A stretch of 64,000 nt of DNA from Margaritispora aquatica. Taxonomy: Eukaryota > Ascomycota > Leotiomycetes > Helotiales > Discinellaceae. The translations under genes and the position numbers were made by a program. Location: assembly GCA_007644065.1 (NCBI GenBank), contig VJWN01000029.1:62001-126000 (forward strand), read 5' to 3'. Shown here piece after piece: positions 44,399 to 56,925 of the stretch (the stretch's first letter is position 1; each line of letters begins with the position of its first letter). A model generated the notes under the pieces. It did no database searches, was not told the origin of the DNA, and worked only from the letters and a program-made list of their open reading frames with translations.

Positions 44399-45110
44399 TG
44401 GTGTGGAGTGTAAAGTGTGCAGTGGTTGATGGTTGATGATGGGTTGTGTTTGTGGATCTGGCTCCAACTCTGATCTGGCCTGGGAGGAAGTGCTTGTTAT
44501 AGGGTTGATTTGAAAACTGGGGATTCAAGACGGTTTATGCTACTGAATACAATGAATATCAGTTCTCAAATGGTTCAGATGCTAGTGACGTGTGCTCTTG
44601 AATCTCTTTGTCTGTAGATACCTTGGTTCAAAGTTGACATGTCGTTGAAGCTACACGCGGGATATGTCATGTGACACATGGACTACGAAATGGATATTCC
44701 TCTCTTCAGCCGTTCAGAACAGTGAAAGCAAAATCGCCACGCCTAAGGTATCTATAGGTAAATATTTCGTTCGTGATCATGGTTGGAAAGATTTGTGCTT
44801 ATGCATCAGGCCAGTTAATCACGGCTTGTAAATGAGAAGCATATTGGGTGTAGGATAATCCAGAAATCCATTGTCAATGACCTAAGGTAGGCTGGGATTT
44901 CATTCCTGGTTGGTAGCGAATGGAGAATCGAAATGATTCTCAATTAGTAAAGACACTCTAAATTATAATACCCAATACCCTCCAAAAGAAACTTGTACCA
45001 GAAGAATAGCCCCTGAAGTCGTCCCAAATCCATTTCTGCACTCCTTTCAACCTTCAAACTCTACAGTACCTCTCCTCCTCCATCCTCCAGATCCCAGTCG
45101 TCCCCGGAAC
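44399..45110. other. Intergenic, left part of a duplicated segment
   Basis: About 700 bp. From about 44590 it resembles 48170 onward (see the repeat entries). No gene recognised. Confidence 0.5.
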
Positions 45111-47350
45111 TTACGCACAGCCACAGAACAACCTCATCGTGTTAGTGTTGAATATAGTTGTACAAGTAGAAGTCTCAGTGGAAGGGAGACTGCCCCCCTG
45201 AACTTGACAGTTTGGTTGCATGAAATATTGGATGCTGCAGGTTGCAATGGCACCATCTGTTCCGCAGTAGGTCCCGGCCGTAAACGCGCCCACTGTAATG
45301 CTGTTGGCTGGAACTGGAGTGCAGACGTTCTCGGTAAGGACTATGTTGGGTCCGCTACCGGATGGCACATTACAACCGGGGTCGGCGAAGGCATGGACAA
45401 TGACTGAAGCAGCAGAGGGCGCGGGTGGAGTAACAGCGGATGTAGTACAGCTTAGCAGATATGTTTGTTAGCTGAGGTTCTCGCAGGGGTTTCGAAAAAT
45501 GAGATTAGAGAGATCACTTACGCAGCTGTTGCGGTGACTGTAGAAACCGACACAGATGTAATAGTCACGGTCGGAGCTGGAGGGGCAGCTGTAGCGGTGG
45601 CGAGCACACAGCCGCACATCGAGGCGACACTAGATGTGGCATACAGGTCTCCGTTCTTCTTCGTGACGCAATCAAAGCCTGCTACAACTGGTGTAGGAGC
45701 TGCAGCGAAAGAGGAACAGAAGGAGGTAGCCTCGACGGCTGACTTGGCAAAGCATCTCTCGAGGTTGTTGCCGTTCTTGCAGCTAGCAGCAGAAGCGGCC
45801 TGTAACTGGGCAAATGCCACGAGGAGGCTGGAAGTGAGGATCGAGGACTTCATGTCGGTGATGGGGTAGTATCGGACACTGGTTGAGGATGGGTGTGGAG
45901 TGAGTTTAGAATGAAAATCAGGATGGAATGAGGATTGGATAAAAAAGTGATGGTAGAAGGCATACCAGCTCTTTTATAAACTACAAAGTCTCGAAAGCAA
46001 AGAAAACCAATTGCATACTACTCGCTTTTTCAAAGGTCTCAAGCTTCCAGAGACATCTGGCAAAGGCATACATCAAAGAAAGAGATGAGATCCTTGTAAG
46101 TCGTTGTGCGTACAAGTATATTTCCGACTTGTGCAAAGACAACGAGGGATTGGTGTTTTTTTGCAAGTATGCAATGTGAACCCCAGTTTCTTTGGCATAA
46201 GGCCTCGCTGGCAGCTTAGGGTTCAGATCTCAGAATTTAAGACTAATGGAAAGGCCGTGTCAAAACTCATCAGCTGGCATATCCTGGCCTTTTTCAGCAG
46301 GCTGAAATCTCAACCCTAGGTCCTCTGCCTGCTGTGGACAGTCAAAGCACCTGATGTGCTGAGGTTCAGACTTTAGACCTGTGAAAAACGAGGATGTGGT
46401 AGAAATGTTTCTGAAAGAGAAGCGAAACTTTTGGAAAGCAAAGCAAATAAAGATTTTGTGGACCGAACACTTCTTGGCATCGATCAAAAATTTTAATAAA
46501 AAGAATGCCGATGATAGTAAACTATTGTATGTTAGTATAGACAACCTCGACTAAAAATAAACAAGAGAGAAATGTAAAATCGAAACTTCCAAGTAGTGGA
46601 GAGGATAGGAAGCTTCTCAGTCGCTGTAGCACAATTCTGGTCATGTGCTGCTTTGCATAACTCCACGGTAGTCCTAATACGAACATCTGCATTTGGAACC
46701 AACTCCAAAAAACAAAGGAAAAACCGGTCTGGAGCATAATTAGATCTATTGGTTTCGTATGGCTTAATACTGTGCTCTAGACTATATTTGGTCACTTCTC
46801 TTTCCTTTTCACAAAAACTCAGGGGAATCCTCCATTGTGGCTTTCTCGCTAATCACTGCGGCGTTTCCGGAACCTGAAACTTGAAAACCAGACACTAACA
46901 CCTCCGGAAAAAAACACCAGAAAAAAGCACAATTGCAGTCAGACGACAGAATAAGGCGTCTAGTTGGTGGAGAGGTAAGTCAGCCAAGGTACACGTATGC
47001 GAATCAGGCGTATTATAGCTGGAGTCTCATGCCATACTACTTGCTTTTCTTTCTTAAGAGTCTGAAGTTTGGGCCATAGCCCATGCGAATAACGTCACTG
47101 TAGACATACTAGGATTTAGACTTCAGTCTTTTGAAGAAAAGTAAGTACCAGTCTGATAATCCGTTGTTGCGGTTCGTTGGACAATGTATTGAGATTGGTA
47201 TCTCGAGCTCTTGCTTTTTAGTATGTCATATTAAAAGCATATGCGAGATTGCTGTGTTCTTGAATCATGGAGTCTGAAATAGAGTCTCGGATTATATTTA
47301 CTTGTTAAGTTACTGAAAGCCAATGTTTATGAAAAGGGGACCATTGTTCA
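44590..47350 (+). repeat. Segmental duplication, copy A
   Basis: Direct, diverged copy of about 48170-50960 at an offset of roughly 3.6-3.7 kb. Shared landmarks include GCTCTTGAATC and CATGTCGTTGA-type sequence before the gene, the secreted-protein gene itself, its promoter (ACTACTCGxTTTT), a TTGGTGGAGAG segment (46958 versus 50691) and TGGAxTCTGAA..TATATTTxTT (47268 versus 50875). Ends are approximate. Confidence 0.65.
45111..45853 (-). CDS. Secreted cysteine-rich two-domain protein, copy A
   Basis: Two exons, 45853-45522 and 45450-45111 (GTAAGT..TAAG), phase 2; 223 residues. Signal peptide MKSSILTSSLLVAFAQLQAASA. N-terminal domain with six cysteines: SC, ERC, FC, DC and the CGC pair, in the pattern CFAKS..FCSSF..DCVTKKNGDLYATSSVAS. 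A Thr/Val/Ser/Pro linker (TVTITSVSVSTVTAT) joins a C-terminal domain with more cysteines, ending TMRLFCGCA. No recognised function; the layout matches secreted, wall-associated or effector-like proteins of filamentous ascomycetes. The copy at 48657 is its paralogue. Confidence 0.8.
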
Positions 47351-48656
47351 AGATAGGACTGAGAAATATATATACATTAGAGTAGATAATAAGTAGTCCA
47401 ATGAAGCGAGTATGAATGTATCAATTACAGATTGATAAGTTGTTTTTAAAGGACTGGGGGCTAGTTAAGGTATTCAGATTTCAATTGATAGCATGGCATT
47501 CCTGATATGTAAGACCTTATATCGCTAGCAGTTGAAATCGCTCATATCTCACAAGCCCCAATGTCTTGTAATGTATATCAGTAATCGATGCTGACGAAAG
47601 GTGATGAGTTATACGGTAGTCTCGGGAGCTCTGTACAGTAATAAGATAAGTTCTATATTGATCCTTTTATATACCTATAATGCAATAAGGACACATTATA
47701 ATAGAATTAATTATATGATTATTAGAAGATTAAATGACTAATGTCACAAGGTACTCCCTTCAATATCGCAGAGCCTCAAGCTGGTCAATGGTAGTTAAGG
47801 TACTGCAAGGTAAGATATCCAGCTGCTGATACCCATACACACACTCTCTCGGCTAAGACCAGACCACGCAGTCATATTCCCGCATGAGCCTCGCAGGCCT
47901 GGATCGAAGTATGAATAAATCCAACCAAACCATATCGTTGGTGATTCAATCTTTACGATTCTTTTTTGCCAGTGAAGTATGATCCATGCCCTGGTTCCGT
48001 AAACCGAAACTTCGCCATTGATCCCTCCATACGAGAGACTGAATTGGTTGTTTCATCAAGTTTAAACCCTTTTTTGTGGCACTATCTTATTGGACATCGA
48101 AACGCAGTTGATCTTACTGAGCACAATTGATATCAATGCTCCGAAAGGTTTAGATTCTTGTAGCGTTTGCTCTTGAATCGCTTATATGTCGTTGAGCCCA
48201 CACGAAGGGCATATCATTTGACACAGGAATTGCTAAACAGAAATCCCGAGCTTCTACTGATCAATCATAGCAACTAAAACAAAATTCACCCAACGCGAAT
48301 CTGGTTCTCGATTATGGCTGATGAGATATTTTCCTATACGTTGGACGAGTCAACCACCTTTTGTAAGTGCCATCTATGAAAGGCATAGAAAGAGAACCCC
48401 CCCTCCACTTCAATCCCCCCCCTTTGTATATGGCCTAGAATCCTATTGGTTGCTGGAAGTGAATAGAGAATGTAACTTATTTATTCTCAATTGGTAAATA
48501 CATTCTAAACTATTCTATACCGTACCCCTCCAATGACCTCGTACTAAAAAATTGTCCTTGAAGTTTGTATGTAATCTATTGCTACATACACTAGCTTCAT
48601 TGCTAGTTGCCACCTTTATAACCCTTATATATTTTGTCCTCAATCGACTTTAAACC
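45854..48656. other. Intergenic, mostly duplicated segment
   Basis: About 2.8 kb. The first 1.5 kb belongs to duplication copy A; from about 48170 copy B begins. The ORFs at 46260-46795 (minus) have no recognisable feature. No gene supported. Confidence 0.5.
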
Positions 48657-49552
48657 CTAACACCCGCACGTCAACTTTGTCGAGGCTGCAGAGCGCGCAA
48701 GTCGACATATACCATCCGGGGTGGCTGGGATGACTTCTGCAATATTAGAGCAGTTTGCCAACGAATACAATATTATCCTGCAGGTTGCACTGACAACATC
48801 CTGTGAACAATATGACCCCGATTGAAAACTGGATATCTTATAGGAGGCGCTTAATCCGTTAATGCAGACATCCTCGATGAGCGTTCTGGTGGGTGCGTTA
48901 GTGATTGGCAGAAAGCAGTCGACGTCCATGGAGGATGAGTAAACGATCGTGGCAGCCGAAGGCGTAGCGGGCGGAGCTACAGTTGATGTGGTTGCAATAG
49001 AGGAGGAGGTTGCAATAGAGGAAGAGGTCGTAACAGAGGAGGTTGCAATGGTAGAGGAGGAGATGATTAACGAGCAGTCTGGCGTGATTGTAACGCTGTG
49101 CGGATTTGTTCTTAGCTGGGGATCTTATACTGAACTTTTAACAAAAGAGATTTAATTACTTACGTAGATGCGTCAGCTGATTGGGTAATTGTGATAACCG
49201 AAACGGATGTGGATGCCACTGCCGTAATATACGCTGTAACCACTGAGACGGAAACACTTATGGCACAAGTTGACGTAGGCGCTGGTAGAGTGGCAGTAAC
49301 TATGCAGTCACAGATCGAGGCGACACTAGATGTCGCATACAAATCTCCGTTCTCCTTGGTAACGCAGTCAAAACCTCCTACGAACCGTGTAGGGGCTGTA
49401 ACGAAAGATGAGCAGAAGGAATTAGCTCCGTCGACTGAATTGGCAAAGCATCTCTCTAGGTCGTTACTATTGTTGTTACAGATAGCGGCAGAAGCGGATT
49501 GTAGGTAGGAGAAAGCTACAAAGAGGCTAGAAATAAGGTTGGAGCTCTTCAT
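48657..49552 (-). CDS. Secreted cysteine-rich two-domain protein, copy B
   Basis: Two exons, 49552-49164 and 49110-48657 (GTAAGT..TAAG), phase 2; 280 residues. I start at the ATG at 49552, homologous to the copy A start, not at the upstream in-frame ATG. Signal peptide MKSSNLISSLFVAFSYLQSASA. The N-terminal domain keeps all six cysteines and most residues of copy A, down to CVTKENGDLYATSSVAS. The linker is much longer, with repeated IATSSS-type units encoded by an 18-bp minisatellite. The C-terminal domain is strongly diverged but keeps the cysteine order, ending KLTCGC. Longer by 57 residues than copy A, mainly through the linker. Function unknown. Confidence 0.78.
48986..49065. repeat. 18-bp coding minisatellite
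   Basis: About four imperfect units of GTTGCAATAGAGGAGGAG in the linker of secreted protein B. They encode Ile-Ala-Thr-Ser-Ser-Ser-type repeats on the minus strand. Absent from copy A. Confidence 0.75.
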
Positions 49553-52000
49553 ATTGACGATAGAGTATACCAGACAATAATTAAGGATGAGTGTCAAGTT
49601 TAGGAAAGATAGCGAAAGCCATGCCAGCCAGCACTTAGCTTACACAAACTCCTAAGCCTAGAAAGGGAGGGAAAAATATTCTAACTACTCGTCTTTGCCC
49701 AAAGAGTGGATTTCCAAGGGACAAATGGTAGAGACGCACATCTGGTTGTGAGTGAGACTTTCGCATAGCGCTCCCTAGAGAAGATCTGATGAATTATTTG
49801 AGGTTGACTGAGGAATTGATTCAGTTGTCTGAAGAATTAGAACTCCTCCAGAAATGTATCTCTTTAAGTGAAAGGCCTGGAAGCCAAAAGAGCCAACCAT
49901 ATTAAAAGCTTGGCTCTTGGTACTGCAGATGCGAGAACCCCCGAATTATCGCCCTATCGGAAGTTTTGTGAGTCGAGCACTTCTTGAGTAGTTACTGAAG
50001 CTCTTGAAGAACACTAATATTAGTAGTGAAGTGACATATATTGGTTTCCGTAAACTTGTCTAAGGTAAAATATAAGAAATACTGTCCAAGTGCTTTAGCA
50101 ATGGATAATTTAGAAGTTGGATTAAGACAGATGAAAGTATTTGATCACGCGCTTGCTGGAATCCGGTCGTTACCTACCTAGGTACTCACGTTACCCAGCT
50201 CTGGATACTGATGACTACATATGGATACAAGCTTTAAAAACAAAGAAAAGTCCATTTTCAATCAGTGATTGATCTGCTTTGTGAGACTTCACAACCTGAA
50301 GAGTATTAGGTCAAATTCTTTCTTGTTGCAGATCTCAAGGGGTCATCATTAAGGCATGCTCGCTAGGCACAACGTGTCCGTTAGAGGTCACGTGCTTTTA
50401 TGCATGATATTCGGTTATTTTGATTCTCTTCTTAATCTCACTGCATTCCTTATGATATGAGAGCATTCCTTATGAAGTGCTGATCTATTTGTATATATAG
50501 AGCTCTCTACTGCGGTAGATGCTCTTCAGACTCTTCAATCCTATCTATTTCACACACTGCTTCTTCACGTGATTCACCCAACTATCATCCCTCACAACGT
50601 ATCCTCGCAACTTGAGACATCAAGTCCAGATACCTAAACATTTCCGAAAATACACCAAAAAAAAAACAGATGATGGGACAAGAAATCAATTTGGTGGAGA
50701 GAGGATTCTGTCATGGTATACGTATACAACTTAGGTGCACAAGAGCTTAAATATACAATTTTACCAAGTATATAATAACTTCACAATTTCTTTTGCTATT
50801 CGCTGCACAATTAATTGAGGTCGATCTGTGTATACAGTTCGTTATAATATTTTATGCAAGGCACACACTGGTGGAATTCTGAATTACTAGGCCAGAAATA
50901 ATGTCTCAGGTTATATTTGTTTTTTGAGTCACCAACAGCCGTTGTGCATCTGGAAATGAATCCAATTTTCCCGAAATATGTTGGTAATAAATACAGTTCG
51001 ATCGAAGTGGCAATTATGGATGATCAAAAATCGTAAAGCAGTCTACGAGTTTATAATGTGCCCAAACACTTGTATGCTCTATTTAAAGGCGAAACGACAT
51101 GAGTTTGGTCATTTGGACCAAAATTAGAGAGATAACTGCGCCATACAAGATCCAACCCTCACCATCCTGACATTAGACTGCTAAGAAGCACCAATGATGA
51201 GTGCTAAGCCATCTGGAAAGACAGGGCAGAGGGTACTTGTGCCAAGCGCGGTGGTCGTGCAGAGGGTGGTCGCAGCAACCCGTCCACCCGCCTTGTTATC
51301 CATACATAAAGTTCATATGGGATTCTTTTGCTGGTTCAAATCATAAGTATAAATGCTGTGGAATGATCCCTTGCATGCTTCGAAGATAATTCTCTTGGTT
51401 TTTGGTGTCCGCGTTTGAAAGTGTTGTCGAGTTACTGTCCAACTGCCCATCGACCATCTGATCCTAGGATTACAAGTTCCTCCAAGAGAACGCTCTGCCT
51501 GAATTTACATCTGGGCATGAACTTAGTTTTGTACTCAGTAGGAAGGTTGCCAAAATGTCCGCCTTGTTGATCATCCTTACCGAGTTTTGTCCAGGAGTCC
51601 GTTTCTGCTCCCCCGCAGGGTTTTTGAATTGCTGGAGCAGATTTTGGAACCCATCTGTCAAATAACACGTGACTCATAGTTCAGCCTCATGCCGTAATTT
51701 ACCTGGACTAATCCCGGTAGACTAAACGCCGCTTAGGGTCTTTTCCCAAAGTTCAACGTCGCTTATTATTTTCCCATGTATTTTGAGAAATCGACGTCGT
51801 ATTTGTATAAACATATAGCTTCACACTACAGCGAATCAATTCAGATTAGACATCATCAAAATCAACGTTATTGCCAATAAATAAAATGCATTTCGCGATT
51901 CTTTTACTTCAATTCAAAAAAAACTATGCAACAAGTGGTCCCGAGACGCAAGCTTCTGCCCAACCACGCCAATCTGTATCACTCGCGAAGTAAACTAGCC
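49553..52000. other. Intergenic
   Basis: About 2.4 kb. The first ~1.4 kb belongs to duplication copy B. The ORFs at 51201-51389 and 51432-51677 show no recognisable motif. Confidence 0.5.
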
Positions 52001-52438
52001 TTAACCAATGACAATTTTGACCTTGAGATCATTCCCACTAGCCACCCCGTAGTTAAGAGAATACTTTCGGCCATCGCGGGTGACTTCGTAGGAAGGAAGA
52101 TTCTTCCAACGAACAGCGACGCGATCAGCATTTTGAGTACCGCCCCATTCCTTCTCGTAGTACTCTGGGTTGATTTTGACGCCAGTCTGAGAATTATCCA
52201 ACTTGGTCACGATATCGCCCCACGGCTTGTAATTGTGTACACCAAGGGTGACGATAAAGTTCTCGCCAGTCTCGGCGACGAAACGGAGGGAGCCGCTGGT
52301 ACCGCTGGCGCCCATGTTGAGGATGTGTGCGCCCTTGACTTCGTCCCAGGCGCCATTGCTAAAGACGGTCTTTTCGACGAGACGGAAGAACGCATTTGTG
52401 TTGGTCTGGTAGACCTGTGCAGTGATGGTGTAGGCCAT
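52001..52438 (-). CDS. Fungal fruit-body lectin
   Basis: 145 residues, single exon, intact. I start at 52438 (MAYTITAQVYQT); an in-frame ATG five codons upstream is less likely. It is a full-length match to the fungal fruit-body lectin family (Pfam PF07367): the N-terminal VYQTNTNAFFRLVEKTV, then GTSGSLRF, VTLGVHNYKPW, GVKINPEYY and the C-terminal NDLKVKIVIG. The family is an actinoporin-like beta-sandwich, cytosolic and without signal peptide, binding Gal-beta1,3-GalNAc and, at a second site, GlcNAc. Members are thought to protect fungi from nematodes and insects by binding gut glycans. The SGS and HNY segments correspond to known sugar-contact regions of the family. Confidence 0.95.
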   Translation of the reverse strand: MAYTITAQVYQTNTNAFFRLVEKTVFSNGAWDEVKGAHILNMGASGTSGSLRFVAETGENFIVTLGVHNYKPWGDIVTKLDNSQTGVKINPEYYEKEWGGTQNADRVAVRWKNLPSYEVTRDGRKYSLNYGVASGNDLKVKIVIG

Positions 52439-55400
52439 TCTATACAAGTTCATAAGTCGGATGGTGTATATGTAGGGGGATGAAGAGTAGTGGTACCTTT
52501 CTTGCTTGCGGGGGTGAGCTGGTGAGATGGAGAGATGGAGTTTTGAAGGAACAGGAGGTCATAAACGAGGTCTGTATATACTCTCGAGAAGCGAGAAGCG
52601 AAAAGAGGGGGAATGATGCCAAGCATAGTTCCTCATTAAAAGCGAGTTTATTTGCCAGCTCTAGCACAGCGGATGTGGAAGACCGCTGTCCTTAAGAAAA
52701 TGAAAGTGCATATTCTCAACGCTGTCTGAAGTCAGTAGTGATGCAGGAAGCCACGGAAAAGGAAGGGAAATGCCAATCCCACGATGTTTTTGCATGACAG
52801 AACAATACCATAGGCTAGAGCTCGGTTGCTAGCATTGAACCATTTGTCAACGCATAATGTGATGGAACTTAGATGAGACCACATCCTAAGCAGCCATCGC
52901 TCTTTCTGTGATGACTAGATGCAAGGCTTCGGTGTCAAGTGAGGAGAAGAGGAGAAGATAGAGCTGATGCATATGAGCTCAGCGCCAAAGAGCTGCATAT
53001 ATGCGCCTTCGAGCCCATCGTTTGGTAGAAGAGACTGAGGTCTTAGTTTTACGAGTTATTTTGTGTCCACTGAAACTGATAAATTTTAAAATGCTACTAA
53101 GAAACTAAATAATCGTTAGGTAGGGCATGGTGCTAGGTACAATAGATATCCATGTACCTCATTAGGCAAAGTTTGTATTATTTCGGGGTACTTTCTGCGT
53201 TTTAGGAGAGCCGCCTCTACAAACCGATTCCATTGATATGGAGGAGTATTAGAAATACGATGAGTTTTTAAGTAGGGGTTTGTGATATATAGGTAGATAA
53301 TGGCGAGGGAGCTGGTGGTGGAGTGAAAGTGCCGTACTTTGATCTCAAATATGACAGATCGACCTTTATTTCTAAATAGGTTAACTTTCACTTAAATCTA
53401 ACATCTGATTACGGATACAAAGAAACTTGATCAAAGAACTGAAATCGTCAGTTCAGACTCATGCTGACAAGATGTAGGCATGTGACAATTGAGGGGTTGG
53501 CTTTCCGTGCATCCAACATGGTGAATGGAGAGTAAGGGAAGATTGATTAGCACCACGTCAGACATAGCCTCTAGCACTGAAGGTATGATTCATGTAGTCG
53601 CATAATCAGAGGCGGGGACGCTGTTGTGGGTGTGGAGGTAGGGAATATGCGAGAGTCTCAAAAAGGGGGTGAGTATAACGTGCCGAGAGCTAGGATGAGG
53701 AAATTCTTACTTTAACCTATTACTATGCTACCTTTTTCCCGGGTCTCTTGACGAGAGATCGTTACCCAAAGTAGAAAAGAGTGTCAAGTCATAGTTATGG
53801 GCGTGCAAAAGGTTGATTTAAGTTTAACAGAAGCTCAGCTTTTATAGCTGGAATTGAGGCTACCTAGATAGGCAGCCACTAAACGCAAAAATATAACTCG
53901 CCTGCTTTCTAAAGTAAAGATGTTAAGAGATCTAGCAATATAATGACAGCGCGGTACTCAAAACAAAAGCACAAAATAAAGGGATAGCAAAAACGTATGA
54001 CGAAATACACGATCATCATCAACATATTTAAAAACTACACACCAAGCCTATAGGACTATTAAAGTGCTTAGAGTGCTTAGATAAATCGCTTCGGGTACCT
54101 GCCTACTTTACGAGTTAGGCGAGTCGACTGAGCCGAGGGTGATTAGCGCCTGAGCAAGGGCAGCGAGCTTACTAACCCCATACGGCGCTCAAAAAAGAGA
54201 AAATTAATCCATGACACCCAAAGAGTGTATCACCGATGAGACTGTGCGAAAGTTGGAACAGAAAGAACACTCCTTCATCAGACGATTTATTATTCTCACG
54301 TAGTCTCTTGGTTGTTGAAGAATCAGTGTCAAACCTCAACCATTATGTAGCGTCTCCTAGCCCAAGGCGTCTCTGCTATGACATGGGAGAGTACAAATCT
54401 TCCCACTTCCCTGCGTGCACGGACTTATATATTGGACATCTGATTCTTTTGGGGGTTGAGTTGATGTTCACGAAATTATTGGTCTCGCAATCGAGGAATA
54501 TATGCTTTTGGTATACAGCTCCCTTGGAATTAAGTCGGTTTATTTTGCCAATTTAGACTGGCTTTATCATATTAAACGTGAGAATACAAGAATTTATGCT
54601 ATTTATTACGTTGGCCAATTTTCTTTTCACTAGTGATGTCTCCAAGTGCTTTTTTAAAGAACATGAACTCAAACGAAGGAGTTCCTTTGGTCGCAGTAAA
54701 GTCTACTAGCAACAACTGCTTTTAAACAGTGCTTTAAAATACCCCACGTAAGCAAGGTTGAGCAAAACATTCAGCTGGGTTTGCTTGAAACATGGTGATT
54801 GATGTGATAGCTACAACAAAGGCTTTTGTTTTGGCTGTGGAGAGTGACTGAAGTGCAAGCTTGTAGAAATTTACTGCGAGTATTCCTGTAAAATAAAGCT
54901 ACTTGATCCTAGGTCTTTGTATCTAAGTTCAATTCTCAAGGCTTAAAAGCAATAGCTCTTTAACCTTCCTCACTATATAGATTTCATGTGCATTCAAGAA
55001 GTGAAGGTTCTATCTAACCCTATGGACAGAATTTGAACGGACTTTCTCATATTTTATTGTAAAGATTTTGAAGATCGTTCTAACTTTTGAAGCTACCATC
55101 AAACAAATTGAGAAATCACTCGGAAGTTCTATAGAGGAAAAATCTTGCAAGTATAGTACTACTTCTTGATATTTCTCCCTGAGGCTGTCGCCTCAAACCT
55201 GGTCATGTGATTCTACACAACATATGGAGCTCAGAGAATCTTTCACACTAGAAGCTGAACTGAACGAAAGACTTCTGTATTGAATTGAAGATTCACTTTT
55301 CGTTAATCCGAATCTCTTTGTTTACTTCTGTAAAACTTCGCAAACTAGCTTGATGAGCTTCAGCAATTTTCCAACCACCTCTTGCGCAACCCCGATTGTA

Positions 55401-55454
55401 TCTGCTGCAATATCTATCAGGTATTCATAAAACTAAAATCATCAGATCTGCAAG
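52439..55454. other. Long intergenic stretch
   Basis: About 3 kb with no supported gene; the ORF at 53116-53391 (minus) and the one at 54236-54556 have no recognisable features. It includes a repeat-like block near 53700-54230. Confidence 0.45.
53700..54230. other. Possible decayed transposon block
   Basis: A/T-rich, gene-free, with alternating GC-rich patches (GAGTTAGGCGAGTCGACTGA) and short direct repeats (GTGCTTAGAGTGCTTAG). It resembles an old LTR or other repeat remnant, but no LTR pair, primer site or transposase is visible. Confidence 0.3.
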
Positions 55455-56925
55455 ATGGCTAGAATCCTAGAATCAGATGATATGCAAAGCATGGCAATCA
55501 ATACATTAAGTTTGGATGGATTAGCAGAACTGCAAGCCGGTACGTTCTGACAAAATTGAGGTTTCCATCTGCTTGCGTACCTCGACTGACGTTAGCTGCA
55601 GGAGCTGCGAAGGAACTTGCAGACTCTACCGGTGGCGACACTTCAGAGCTAGCTCAGATTATGCATCCTGATTTCTCTGATCTGGCAAGCACAACCGAAA
55701 ATTCAGTGGTATCATACAATGATGGTTATGGAGACTTCTCTTTTGGCCGCTTGATTGACCGCCGGAGATTTCACAAGGCTCTGACAATCAAAGATATCGA
55801 TGACGAAGACGCGTTATTGTTCTGGGCTGAAGAGAAAGAAGCAGCATTTTTCAAAGAAATGGGAGAGTTTACTAGGTAAATTAAGCAAAACGTCCTTTCT
55901 GTAACTTCTTTGGAGAACTTGCTGACTGAGACTACTAGATCTGAAGCTTTTCCTTTCTTTGAATTCCGATTGAGGTTAGACGTAAGATCTTCAAAATTCT
56001 GGTGGCTCCATTCTGCAAGTATGATCACACCAAAGATCGAGATTTCATCAAAATTGAATTGTACGGAACCCTCTCTAAACATCTTCAACTAATTGGCGAA
56101 GGCCCCCGAGACTTTGACAAATTCTTTAAGCAATACCAGTGCTTTTGGGACGTGAAGGATCGTTACGAGATGCCGACCGGGGAAGATTATACGCTCCTTA
56201 AAATGGCATATGAAAGACAAGAAGAGATCTCTAGGCGCCAACAAACCCCTCATCCACATCGTGCACTGGGATATACCATCCAAACTGGTTTAGTTCTTCG
56301 TGATGGACAGTACGATTGTCTTCGGGATAACAATGATTGGTTTTTCTTGGAATGGTTCCGTCAATGTTCCAACGTCAGTAAAGATTTCCGGGAAGAGCTT
56401 GGTTCCGCTTTCTGGTCCGTGGTTCACATCATTACGGATTGTCCCTACTTCATCAAGTTTGGATACGTCGCTAGCTTCATGTCAGAACGACCAGCAACCT
56501 TGAAAGGAATCAAGTCACTGTGCTTTACTTTAAATTTCGAAAACGGTGTGGATTTGCAAGATTTCGATGGCTTTTGTGAAGGCGTCGGACGCCTGGGTTT
56601 GGAGTGTTTGCAAATCACGATAGACATCCGAGAAGACGAGCTTGACTACATGGCCCAAGGTGTTGACGAATATGCAGAACTCCTTGCAATCCGGTCTTTA
56701 AAAGTATACGAAAGCTTCGATATCAAGCTTTCTGTATTTTCTTCCATGGAGAACATGGAGCTGCAGAGCTTCGGCGTGGATGTAAACGTCGAAGAGACAT
56801 ACAAGTTGCTGAAGACTTTAGAGAAGAAGTACGAACCCATCATGCGGGAGCTTTTGCTACCTGATACACTTCGTCCAGTGTCTACAGAAGTCACAGACTA
56901 CATCCGTTCACGCCTCGAATCTTAG
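55455..56925 (+). pseudogene. 2EXR/F-box-like family protein, copy 3 (frameshifted)
   Basis: Exons 55455-55539, 55602-55875 and 55939-56925 join with GT..AG introns. The N-terminal part has SVVSYNDGYGDFSFGRL and an acidic helix. Exon 3 starts with EAFPFFE, the family motif, in one frame. One base short at about 55961-55966, the rest of the motif (PIEVRRKIFKILVAPFC) and ~300 further residues continue in another frame. That second frame is open to the stop at 56925 and carries FREELGSAFWSVVHI and LGLECLQITIDIRE like copy 1. A single missing base in GAATTCCG explains it. Because more than 300 codons downstream stay open, the lesion is either very recent or a sequencing error. Confidence 0.68.

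Larger units (their letters stand above)
48170..50960 (+). repeat. Segmental duplication, copy B
   Basis: Direct copy of about 44590-47350, diverged by many substitutions and small indels. It carries the second secreted-protein gene and the same flanking landmarks in the same order. Confidence 0.65.
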
